From contig CAWUST010000037.1 in NCBI GenBank assembly GCA_963925495.1, forward strand, positions 1 through 19,709: a DNA stretch of 19,709 bases, in the 5' to 3' direction. Position 1 is the stretch's first letter, and every line of letters starts with the position of its first letter. Of the stretch, positions 7,307 to 15,186 are shown piece after piece. The stretch comes from UBA2108 sp963925495. Lineage in GTDB: Bacteria; Bacteroidota; Bacteroidia; Flavobacteriales_G; Salibacteraceae. A program made the translations under genes and the position numbers. The notes under the pieces are model-generated. The model saw only the letters and a list, made by a program, of their open reading frames with translations. It had not been told where the DNA came from and did not search any database.

Positions 7307-8530
7307 ATGATAACAGAATTAAAAACAGTAGCAACAACTTTACTATTAGGGTTTTTGGTGGCTAGTTGCGGTCAAAGTAGTAATTCAGAAAACAATGCGG
7401 CCGATCATGGTGAACATAAGCATGAGGAAGGTGGACACAATCATGGGGCTGGTGCTGATCCTGTGGTATATTTTTCCCAGCAGCAATTCGAAGCATTCTC
7501 CATTGAAGTAGATACTATTTCAAAACGGAACTTGAGTAGCTATGTGGAAGCAAATGGCAGGCTAGAGGTTCCCCCTCAAAACGAAGCAAGTGTTTCTACT
7601 ATTATTGGGGCAAACATTGCTGAAATAAAAGTAATAGAAGGTGATAAGGTTAGTAAAGGCCAGGTTTTGGCAATGATTAGTCATCCCGATTTAATAAAGC
7701 TACAAACCGATTATGTACAGTCTTGGAATCAGTTGCAATATTTAGAAAAAGATTACCAGAGACAAAAAAAATTGTACAATCAAAAGGTGGGAAGTGGTAA
7801 AGAATTTCAAAAAACAGAGGCGGATTTCCTATCTACCAAAGGATCAGTAAATGGATACCACGCTCAGCTTAAACTTATGGGATTAGATATTAAGAAGTTG
7901 CAGAAAAGCGAAATACAGGAATTTGTTTCCTTGCGCAGCCCTATTGATGGATACATTCAAACTGTTCAGGTGAAGCTGGGTCAGTATGTTCAGCCACAAA
8001 AAGAACTCTTCGAAATTGTAAATATTCATCACATTCATGCCGATTTAATGGTGTACGAAAAAGATATTTATAAAGTAAAAGAAGGGCAGAAAGTAATGTT
8101 CTCAGTAGAATCGGAATCTGGAAAAGAATTGGAAGCAGTTATTTATTCGGTAGGAAAAGCATTTGAAGAAAACCCTAAAGCAATTCATTTACATGCCGAA
8201 ATTGAAAACAAAGAAGGGGTTTTATTACCGGGAATGTATGTGGAAGGTCGGATTTTAATTGAAGATACGCAGGAGTTGGCTCTACCTGAAGAAGCAGTGG
8301 TAAGAGAAGGGGATAAGTTTGTGGTTTTTACCGCTGAAAAAATCACCAATAATGGGAGTCAGGTATTTTGGAAATTTACTCCTTTGGAAGTGAGGATAGG
8401 AATTCAGGATGGAAAATGGCTAGAAATAAAACTACTTGCTCCACTTGAAAAAGGAACTTTAATAGCAATGAATAATGCTTATTCGCTAATTTCAGAATTG
8501 AAAAAGGAAGAAGCTGAGCATAGTCATTAG
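7307..8530 (+). CDS. czcB: CzcB-type membrane-fusion lipoprotein of the RND exporter
   Basis: This periplasmic adaptor links the inner-membrane pump to the outer-membrane factor. I chose the ATG at 7307 over an in-frame TTG at 7283 because it puts a standard lipoprotein signal at the N terminus, with lipobox LVAS-C and acylated C21 (407 residues). A His/Glu-rich stretch follows at 33-46 (DHGEHKHEEGGHNHG), and the C terminus ends EHSH; both may bind metal. The adaptor parts are in order: first half of the barrel-sandwich (EASVSTIIGANIAEIKVIEG), an alpha-helical hairpin at about 130-200, second half (SPIDGYIQTVQVKLGQYV), then beta-barrel and membrane-proximal domains. The gene is co-directional with the pump/outer-factor fusion, so one transcript could encode the whole tripartite system. 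Metal preference is inferred from the pump. Confidence 0.93.
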   Translation: MITELKTVATTLLLGFLVASCGQSSNSENNAADHGEHKHEEGGHNHGAGADPVVYFSQQQFEAFSIEVDTISKRNLSSYVEANGRLEVPPQNEASVSTIIGANIAEIKVIEGDKVSKGQVLAMISHPDLIKLQTDYVQSWNQLQYLEKDYQRQKKLYNQKVGSGKEFQKTEADFLSTKGSVNGYHAQLKLMGLDIKKLQKSEIQEFVSLRSPIDGYIQTVQVKLGQYVQPQKELFEIVNIHHIHADLMVYEKDIYKVKEGQKVMFSVESESGKELEAVIYSVGKAFEENPKAIHLHAEIENKEGVLLPGMYVEGRILIEDTQELALPEEAVVREGDKFVVFTAEKITNNGSQVFWKFTPLEVRIGIQDGKWLEIKLLAPLEKGTLIAMNNAYSLISELKKEEAEHSH

Positions 8531-8594
8531 TGGAGTTCTTTTTGACTCAAATTACCAGAATGAAGTAATTATTAAAGAGATTGTTTTTTTAGAC

Positions 8595-8666
8595 AGTCTG
8601 ACGCCCCGCCGCCATGAGAAGTAGGCGTTCGCGGCAGACTCTTGCGATCCCAATGGCTATCGGGAT
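8595..8666. repeat. GC-rich double-hairpin intergenic element, possible dispersed repeat or terminator
   Basis: This stretch is about 60% GC in otherwise AT-rich DNA. AGTCTG (8595-8600) pairs with CAGACT (8635-8640), and the stem continues with CGC/GCG (8602-8604 with 8631-8633) and CGCC/GGCG (8607-8610 with 8624-8627). A second hairpin pairs ATCCC (8647-8651) with GGGAT (8662-8666). It lies between the convergent efflux and sulfatase genes. It could act as a bidirectional terminator, or be one copy of a REP-like intergenic repeat. No second copy occurs in this window. Confidence 0.45.
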
Positions 8667-8807
8667 GGGTTTGGATTATTAAATATCATCATTGAGTCGA
8701 CCTTCGGATTCTTGGTGTTCTATTCCTTTTATTCGAGGCATATTTTAAGTGTTATAAATGGAAAGAAAATAAGTAGGTAAATGGGTGAGAATTATTTCTT
8801 TTAGGAT

Positions 8808-10409
8808 TTAAAGTATAGGAATTGCAGAACGCCATCCTTCTTCCAGAAGAGTTTTCATTTCTCGAATTTTTGCATCGTTACCTTTTAGTTCTATTATGTT
8901 CTCATTTTCTTCTGGGTCATTTTCATTATCGTATAATTCGGCAGTTACAAAATCACCTCGTTCGCCTTTTTTATTGTCCCAATAAAACCATTCTATATAA
9001 TGGTGGTTTTTGGTGCGTACAGAATATCCCATGTATCTTTTTCCATCAGGAGTAACCTTAGGGCGACGGTGAAACTGGCTAAATGCCGCTTTTTTCCATT
9101 TTCTTTTCGGACTTTCCATTAAAGGAACAAAACTGTTTCCTTGTAAATATTGTGGTGCTTCAATATTTGCCATATCGCATAAGGAGGGAAATAAATCAAC
9201 TAATTCTGTAATTTCTAAACTTTGTTTCCCTGCATTTAATTGTTCCGGAGTGTGAACCATAAGTGGCACGTGAATATCAATATCGTAATTGGTTTGTTTG
9301 CACCAACTGTTGTGTTCTCCGAGTTTCCAACCATGATCTCCCCACACTACAATAATGGTATTGTCATATAAGTCGAGGTCTTTTAGCTGTTGTATTATTT
9401 GTCCAAAAAGTTCGTCTACATAACTAACACTTGCATAATATCCTTGATTTAAGATCTTGGCAGTATCTTCACTAATGCTGTATTTCCTAGGGTGTTGTAG
9501 ATGAGAGAATCCGTCATAACCACGTAATTCGTAGGTTAAATTCATAGCCATTTCAGGTGAGTTTTTAGGTAGAAATCGATTTTGGGCTAAAGGCAAACTG
9601 TCTTTGTTGTATAAATCCCAATATTTTTTGGGCGCAGCAAAGGGGAGGTGTGGGCGGAAAAAACCAAGCGCCAAAAAGAAAGGCTCTTCTTTTTTTGCCA
9701 ATCGAGAAAGAGTTCTTTTAGCTAGTTCGGCTTGAGCTCCGTCAAAATATAAGCTGTCGTGAACATCTTCCATTTCCCAAGCGGGGCCATTGTTCCACCC
9801 ATCTGCATAATAATTTGGTCGTTTGGCAATTTTTTGATCTCGTTTAATTTTTTGCAGTCTTTGAGTTTCTTCATTTACATAAAAGGTTTCGCCATCACGT
9901 TTAAGCCATTCGGGCCTTAAGTATTGTGCTGGACGCAAATCGGGTTCATTCCACGAAACCGAATCGGGCATGTAGTTGTGAAATATTTTTCCAATACAAA
10001 CTGTGTGGTATCCATTTTTATTGAAATGCTGCGGAATAGTGACAACATTAGGTTTTAGTTCTCTAAATTTATCTCCTAAATGCCAAACTCGAGTGGAGTC
10101 TGGTCGAAGTCCTGTCATTATACTAGCACGAGAAGGAGCGCAAACAGCTGCTTGGCAGTAGGTGTTTCTAAACGTAAAACCGACATCGGCAAATGCGTCC
10201 AAATTTGGGGATTTAACTGCTTTGTTTCCGTAAGCACCAAGCATAGGTCGCAAATCGTCAATGGAAACAAAAACAACGTTTGGTTTCTTTTTATTTTTAG
10301 ATTTTAAAGACTCAGACACTTGCGAATCTGGCACTTTTGAAGGTTCGCAGGAACTAAATAAAAGAGCAACGATGCCTAATAAAAACAAAGATTTACAGAA
10401 GGTTTTCAT
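8808..10409 (-). CDS. Sulfatase lipoprotein, iduronate-2-sulfatase-like
   Basis: This 533-residue enzyme hydrolyses sulfate esters, probably on a sulfated polysaccharide. The ATG at 10409 is preferred over a TTG ten codons upstream because it gives a proper lipoprotein signal (lipobox LFSS-C, C21), and a -7-like TAAATTGC at 10443-10436 would overlap the longer start. Sulfatase hallmarks are clear: metal-binding D51-D52 in VSIDDLRP; the CAPSR motif with C90, the residue oxidised to formylglycine; and GDHGWKLGEH near residue 355. The motifs GFFRPHLPFAAP and GYDGF resemble iduronate-2-sulfatases (S1_7-like). The lipid anchor places it at the cell envelope. The window contains no sulfatase-maturating enzyme, no SusC/D pair and no glycoside hydrolase, so it is an orphan here. 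The exact substrate cannot be read from the sequence. Confidence 0.93.
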   Translation of the reverse strand: MKTFCKSLFLLGIVALLFSSCEPSKVPDSQVSESLKSKNKKKPNVVFVSIDDLRPMLGAYGNKAVKSPNLDAFADVGFTFRNTYCQAAVCAPSRASIMTGLRPDSTRVWHLGDKFRELKPNVVTIPQHFNKNGYHTVCIGKIFHNYMPDSVSWNEPDLRPAQYLRPEWLKRDGETFYVNEETQRLQKIKRDQKIAKRPNYYADGWNNGPAWEMEDVHDSLYFDGAQAELAKRTLSRLAKKEEPFFLALGFFRPHLPFAAPKKYWDLYNKDSLPLAQNRFLPKNSPEMAMNLTYELRGYDGFSHLQHPRKYSISEDTAKILNQGYYASVSYVDELFGQIIQQLKDLDLYDNTIIVVWGDHGWKLGEHNSWCKQTNYDIDIHVPLMVHTPEQLNAGKQSLEITELVDLFPSLCDMANIEAPQYLQGNSFVPLMESPKRKWKKAAFSQFHRRPKVTPDGKRYMGYSVRTKNHHYIEWFYWDNKKGERGDFVTAELYDNENDPEENENIIELKGNDAKIREMKTLLEEGWRSAIPIL

Positions 10410-10592
10410 TTTAATAAGTTTTTGAATTTCAGAACGCAATTTAGATATTTCTTTTCATGAATTAAAGGAGTGAATTTTTTTGATAAAAAAATACCAGCAA
10501 ATCGCAAGGTCCAAAATTACTTTCAAATAATAGCATTGATTTGTTCCTCTTCTAGTATAAAACTTTATTTTTATTTTTTCTATTTCTGAATT

Positions 10593-11780
10593 ATGCAAAA
10601 AATGCTTTACATAACAACTCAATTGCCTTGCCCACCGGTGAGCGGAGGTGTGATAAAAAGCTGGAGAATGATTAATCATTATTCTAAGTTGTATGAGTTG
10701 AGCCTGTTTTGTTTTTTTAAAGGGAAGGACATTCAATGGAAAGGACAATTTGAAAGAAGAATTAATCTTAAAGATTTTAGGTACCAAGAGTTTGAAATTA
10801 GAAGGTCCTATAAGGCTTTAGTCAACTCATATTTTACCAATAAATCCTTAAACCTTTATCGGAACTATTCTAGCGAGGCAAAAAAAACAATTGAAGAAAT
10901 GTTGAAAGGGATCGACATTCTTTTTGTTGATCATTATGAAATGTTTCAATATGTACCCAAAAATTTTGAGGGTAAAGTAGTACTGCACCAGCATAACGCG
11001 GAGTTTGTGCTGTGGAATAGGTTTGCCAAAATTGAAAAATCGGTAATAAAACGTAATTTTTTATATTTAGAAAGTAAACGTATTCAGCGAGCTGAAAAGG
11101 AATATTGCAAACGTGCAGATTTAGTATTGGCCGCTCCAAATGATATTGATCAGCTGATGTCTTTGGGTATTATTAAAACTAAATTTAGAGAAACCTATCA
11201 TTTGGGTGAAGATGATTTACTCCTGGAAGAAACAATCAAATTTGAAGATACTGAGAAAGTAATAATGTTTTTAGGTACTCTCAATTGGGAAGCCAATGTA
11301 GACGGATTGATACATTTTATGGATAAAGTTTTTCCTGAAATACTTAAAAAAGAGCCAGATACAAAACTTTATATCATCGGTAAAGATGCCGACAATAGAA
11401 TAGTTTCTCGTTGTGAAAACCACGATAATATATTACTCACTGGGTTTGTAGAAAATGTGGAGCCGTTTTATAAAAAAGCTCGTGTTTTTATTTTACCAAT
11501 GCGTTTTGGAAGTGGAATTAAAGTTAAGTTTCTAAATGCACTTTATCGTGGAATCCCTACTGTATCTACTGACATAGGCGCAGAAGGATTAGAGGTAGAA
11601 CACGAAAATGAGGTTTTGATTGCAAATACGGATGAAGAATTTACAAGCCAAACTTTAGAGCTTTTGAAAAACAAAACTCTTTGGGCGAAAATCCAAAATC
11701 AAGGACGTGCCTTGGCTCAAGAAAAGTATCTATGGAAAAACCATTTGTCCAAATTAGAAGGATATTTAAAGGAACTTTGA
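10593..11780 (+). CDS. GT4-type glycosyltransferase (glycosyltransferase group 1)
   Basis: This 395-residue GT-B fold enzyme transfers a sugar from a nucleotide-sugar donor during envelope polysaccharide or glycolipid synthesis. The N-terminal acceptor domain begins with LYITTQLPCPPVSGG, the usual glycine-rich loop after strand one, and contains HQHNAEFVLWNR near residue 131. The donor domain includes VIMFLGTLNWEANVDGL, LTGFVENVEPFYKKARVFILPMRFGSGIKVKFLNAL and TVSTDIGAEGL. The last pattern resembles PslH/Stp1-like transferases. The position usually occupied by Glu in the donor-binding motif (LEAM-like) is N315 here. It has no signal peptide and should be a cytosolic or peripheral membrane protein. 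It is divergent from the sulfatase and convergent with the next gene, with only 13 bases between stops, so it appears to be a single-gene unit. Confidence 0.9.
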   Translation: MQKMLYITTQLPCPPVSGGVIKSWRMINHYSKLYELSLFCFFKGKDIQWKGQFERRINLKDFRYQEFEIRRSYKALVNSYFTNKSLNLYRNYSSEAKKTIEEMLKGIDILFVDHYEMFQYVPKNFEGKVVLHQHNAEFVLWNRFAKIEKSVIKRNFLYLESKRIQRAEKEYCKRADLVLAAPNDIDQLMSLGIIKTKFRETYHLGEDDLLLEETIKFEDTEKVIMFLGTLNWEANVDGLIHFMDKVFPEILKKEPDTKLYIIGKDADNRIVSRCENHDNILLTGFVENVEPFYKKARVFILPMRFGSGIKVKFLNALYRGIPTVSTDIGAEGLEVEHENEVLIANTDEEFTSQTLELLKNKTLWAKIQNQGRALAQEKYLWKNHLSKLEGYLKEL

Positions 11781-11793
11781 TTGACTTATTCTC

Positions 11794-14298
11794 TCAATTC
11801 TGAATAACCACTCTTCTTCTTTCTATTTCTGATTTAGTTTTAATTTCCAAAATATAAACTCCATTTTCAAAATCAGATACCGAAATAGCAATATTTCCTT
11901 TTGATTCTTTTTCTAATATAAGTCTTCCATTTAAATCCAATATTTTCACTTTAATATTTTTACTCGATTCTAAATAAAGGAAGTCTTTTGCAGGAATAGG
12001 AAATATCCTTACGTCCAAATTCGAAGATGCGAATTTTAAGCCTAAAGCTTGGTAGTTTACCAATTCAGATTTATCCGATTGGCAACCTAGTTTTTTTATC
12101 ACGACATAATAATTTCCATTATTTTTTGGTTTAAAAGACTGTCCATTTCCTGTTTGTCTTTTGTCTTTTGCGTCGTACCATAAATAGACATCTGCTTTGC
12201 TCGATTTCAATGAATCAACAACTTGAGTAACCAATGGTATAGATGGCTTAGGGTTAACTTGAAAAGAGTCTATTGCGTGATTTTTACAGCCAGTTTTATT
12301 ATCTGTAACCGTATAGGTTACAGGATGCTTTCCAGAACCTGCAGTTTTAGGTTCAAAATTGAATCCATTAACTCCTAACCCAGTAAAAGTTCCGCCGGTA
12401 GGATTTTGTCCATCTAAAGGAATAGGATTATCGTATTCACAAGCCGTTTTTCTAAAAAGACTCAAGACAACTGAAGGAAGTTTTACAACAGTTACAGTTA
12501 TGGAATCCGCATTTTTACAATTGTTTGTATCCGTAATGTTGTATCGGATTTTATGAGATCCAACTCCAAGAGTATTTACATCAAAACTATTACTTAAAGT
12601 GTCGTTCACAAAATAAGTCCCGCCCATTGGTTGCCCATTTGTCAGATTAAATGAAGACGTATCAGCGCACATTTTTGGTAAAGGAGAAAGAGAAATCATG
12701 GGGTAATTATATACTAATTTCATTTGAGAAGCCGTATCTGAACATCCTGCAGAGTCAGTATATTGATAAAGAATTTTATGATTGCCAGCTTTAGCCGTTT
12801 TTACAACAAATAAATTCCCAGACATAAAGGTGTTTATGTATACTCCACCACTTGGAAAACCACCTTTTATAGTATCGTAAAGTACGCTAGGGCAAGAAGC
12901 CGAAAGAGGAGGAAAACTTACGACGGGCTTTTGTTTTGTTGTTAGGTTAAAAGTAAAACTTGTATCGGAACAAGAACCTAAACTCGCAACCATGTTATAG
13001 CTTCCGTTAGACTTAGCTTGGTAAATATTGCTAGTTGCTCCAAGAATTTGAACATTATTTTTAAACCACACATAAGTTAAACCAGATGTGTTGTGTTTTA
13101 AAGTTATAGAATCCCCATTGCATATAGTTTTGAAAGCATCTTTATGGATTACTTTATTGCTGCGATACACCAATATAAATTCGTTTCTGGTCTGACTTGC
13201 TTTGTTTAACGAACTACTGCTTTGGCTTGCAGAAACAACAGTCCAGCTTGTTTTTGCATTATCTTCTCTTTTTGCAAGATCAATCATGCAACTTCCAGTG
13301 GCTTTGTAGTGTGAGTTACTGGAGTAATAATAGTTAATACTGGCACTAGAAGAGTTTCCTCCTCCATAAAATACACCCCAATAACGAGTACTATCAAAAA
13401 CACTTATTCCTGAGGGAAAACTTGTGGCATTTGGTTTTTTATTTACTAAGTATAAATGTACTGAAGATGGAGAGCCTACTAAATTACTAATTACCATAGA
13501 ATCACCATTAGCATGGGTCAACTTTACGTTTAAAGGAGAAACGAAATCCGTAATGCTTGTATCTCCAATGGCGGCACTTGAGGTAGCCCAAGTGGGTGAA
13601 CCATTGAATGAGCCAGTATGAGTTTTTGTTGAATGATCGGTAACGCTAGTTCCAGTTCCTTTATCGAACTTCCAATAGGCTTCTAATGTATTGTAATTTG
13701 GGTGGCTAGTTTTTATTGATTGACACATCCAGTTTCTAATAGTAGATTGAGATAGAGCCGATTTAAAAACACTTATATCATCGAATTGTCCGTCGAAGAT
13801 TCTTGTATTAGCATAGTTTCTTCCAATATCGAATGTGGCGTTGGTTGTTATTGATCCAGATACTGATTTACTAGCATCTTCAACTCCGTTAATGTAAATT
13901 TTCATAGTACTACCATTGTAGGTACCTGCAATGTGGTACCAAACTCCGGTTGTTAAACTCGTAACTCCATTCAACTTTTCAGATTGCCTTCCAATACCGA
14001 TTACAAACTGGACCTTTTCTTTTGCTAGTGCTGCTCCATCCCCAAGTCGAAGAAGAGTTGTATTTGATGATTCTGATCCCCATAAAGAGGAGATATTGGC
14101 AGATGAACCGCCAGTGACTGCATTAAAATTATCCACTTTTATCCAACCTTGCAAAGTGAGAGCTGATCCACTAAGGTTTATGGTTCCACAGTTCACGTAT
14201 GTGCTTGAGCCATTATAATCTAGTAGTTTACCAGAACCTTGAGAATAAGCAACATTAAAAGTGACAAGAGCTAAAACAGAGAGTAATAAATTTTTCAT
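11794..14298 (-). CDS. Secreted LamG / Ig-like-repeat protein with type IX secretion sorting domain
   Basis: This 834-residue protein is exported (signal peptide 1-19, ending VAYSQ). A concanavalin-A-like LamG domain spans about 24-190 (LTLQGWIKV, WYHIAGTYNGSTMKIYINGV, FDGQFDDISVF), followed by EAYWKFDKGTGTSVTDHS at 206-223. A less defined region runs to about 390. An Ig/PKD-like module (YVWFKNNVQI...GSYNMVAS) lies at 392-455, with a similar one (YLWYDAKDKR...GNYYVVIK) at 705-735. Between them are three tandem units of about 75 residues (456-530, 532-604, 607-683) sharing a GG-x-Y/F...G-x-H-K/P-x-x-Y-x-x-TD pattern. The C terminus (758-834; FPIPAKDFLYLES, VKILDLNGRLI, GVYILEI) is a T9SS type A sorting domain, so the product is probably surface-attached or released. 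It is probably an adhesin or carbohydrate-binding protein; no catalytic residues were recognised. Confidence 0.9.
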   Translation of the reverse strand: MKNLLLSVLALVTFNVAYSQGSGKLLDYNGSSTYVNCGTINLSGSALTLQGWIKVDNFNAVTGGSSANISSLWGSESSNTTLLRLGDGAALAKEKVQFVIGIGRQSEKLNGVTSLTTGVWYHIAGTYNGSTMKIYINGVEDASKSVSGSITTNATFDIGRNYANTRIFDGQFDDISVFKSALSQSTIRNWMCQSIKTSHPNYNTLEAYWKFDKGTGTSVTDHSTKTHTGSFNGSPTWATSSAAIGDTSITDFVSPLNVKLTHANGDSMVISNLVGSPSSVHLYLVNKKPNATSFPSGISVFDSTRYWGVFYGGGNSSSASINYYYSSNSHYKATGSCMIDLAKREDNAKTSWTVVSASQSSSSLNKASQTRNEFILVYRSNKVIHKDAFKTICNGDSITLKHNTSGLTYVWFKNNVQILGATSNIYQAKSNGSYNMVASLGSCSDTSFTFNLTTKQKPVVSFPPLSASCPSVLYDTIKGGFPSGGVYINTFMSGNLFVVKTAKAGNHKILYQYTDSAGCSDTASQMKLVYNYPMISLSPLPKMCADTSSFNLTNGQPMGGTYFVNDTLSNSFDVNTLGVGSHKIRYNITDTNNCKNADSITVTVVKLPSVVLSLFRKTACEYDNPIPLDGQNPTGGTFTGLGVNGFNFEPKTAGSGKHPVTYTVTDNKTGCKNHAIDSFQVNPKPSIPLVTQVVDSLKSSKADVYLWYDAKDKRQTGNGQSFKPKNNGNYYVVIKKLGCQSDKSELVNYQALGLKFASSNLDVRIFPIPAKDFLYLESSKNIKVKILDLNGRLILEKESKGNIAISVSDFENGVYILEIKTKSEIERRRVVIQN

Positions 14299-14317
14299 GG
14301 AAATAATTTTAGTTAGT

Positions 14318-14325
14318 CAAAACTA
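14318..14325 (-). promoter_or_regulatory. Bacteroidota-type -7 box for the LamG/T9SS gene
   Basis: On the minus strand TAGTTTTG matches TAnnTTTG exactly and ends 19 bases before the ATG at 14298. No good -33 TTTG is seen at 19 bases. Confidence 0.4.
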
Positions 14326-14435
14326 CTCGATAAAGCCAATAGTTTAAGCTATATAATAGAAATAATTTAATTGTGCAGAGTTTGTTTTCTAGTCCGGGTT
14401 AATATCATTTTGTAAATACATCTTATTCAATAATT

Positions 14436-14476
14436 GAATGTTACATTCTTTACAAAATAATAAGTTTATAATGTAA
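14436..14476. promoter_or_regulatory. Inverted repeats in the divergent intergenic region
   Basis: GAATGT-T-ACATTC (14436-14448) is a perfect inverted repeat around one central base. A further half-site, AATGTAA at 14470-14476, pairs with TTACATT at 14441-14447. These lie between the divergent LamG gene and the gene at 14563, so they could be regulator sites for either. A strongly AT-rich context raises the odds of chance. Confidence 0.25.
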
Positions 14477-14562
14477 TTGTGGCATATTTACTTCCTTAGG
14501 TTAATAAAGTTCATGAATTAATTTCTTTCCTTACTTTAGCGGCAATACTTAATAAATTCAAT

Positions 14563-15165
14563 TTGGAAGAAGATATAAAAAGATTTCACTGGCCTAACGA
14601 GGTCGACATTCCACCAGAATTTCATTCTATAGATGATTTAGGAGAATTTACCCGTTGCATTATGTGCGATAAAAAGGTGAAGGAGTCTGAAATAGGTGAA
14701 CCATATTTAATAGAACGATCATTTCAAAAAGTAAATGACACTTTTGAAAATGTGCTTTTCGAATATGCTATGTGTTTAACTTGTGCTCAACAGATGAATG
14801 AAGCCATAAGCAAAGATTCGAAAGCTAAAATGGAGGAATACTTTTCAAAATATATTTCACCAGCCAATACTGCCAAAAGAATGGAAGAAGGAGAGCACGA
14901 TGAAATGGCTTGGTTTTCAAAATGTGTGGTAAAAGGAACGGCTAGAACAGACATTCAGGAGTACAATATTTGTGGGCTTTTTAGGGGCGATAAAATGCTA
15001 GTGTCAGAATTACCATACTTACTATCTATGGAGGCAATGGAAGAGTTAACAGGCCTTCTTTCAGCTAAAACCAAAGATGAAATGGACGATTTTAGAAAAA
15101 ATAATTTAAAAGGACCACCTGAGTTTGAAGAATTGTTAAAAGGAAGGCCGGTCTTGGTGTTTTAG
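14563..15165 (+). CDS. Uncharacterised cytoplasmic protein with two CxxC motifs
   Basis: This 200-residue protein is not one I can assign to a named family. It has two zinc-knuckle-like pairs, C32-IM-C35 and C71-LT-C74, separated by an acidic stretch; together they could bind one zinc ion. The rest is acidic and helical, ending PEFEELLKGRPVLVF, with no signal peptide or membrane segment. The start is uncertain: the only standard start near the beginning of homologous-looking sequence is TTG at 14563, since the frame is open from 14500 but has no ATG or GTG there. A -7-like TACTTTAG (14532-14539, one mismatch to TAnnTTTG) supports a start in this region. The exported PqqB-like gene follows after 21 bases on the same strand, suggesting a two-gene transcript. 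The coding assignment is firm; the function is unknown. Confidence 0.78.
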   Translation: MEEDIKRFHWPNEVDIPPEFHSIDDLGEFTRCIMCDKKVKESEIGEPYLIERSFQKVNDTFENVLFEYAMCLTCAQQMNEAISKDSKAKMEEYFSKYISPANTAKRMEEGEHDEMAWFSKCVVKGTARTDIQEYNICGLFRGDKMLVSELPYLLSMEAMEELTGLLSAKTKDEMDDFRKNNLKGPPEFEELLKGRPVLVF

Positions 15166-15186
15166 TCATTTAATATTCATTTATTT

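Noticed and set aside
10410..10439. TTG start ten codons upstream for the sulfatase
   Set aside because: It would place a charged extension before the signal peptide and overlap the likely -7 box; the ATG at 10409 fits better.
10455..10787. Minus-strand open frame across the sulfatase/glycosyltransferase gap
   Set aside because: It overlaps the start of the glycosyltransferase, has low-complexity composition and no family features.
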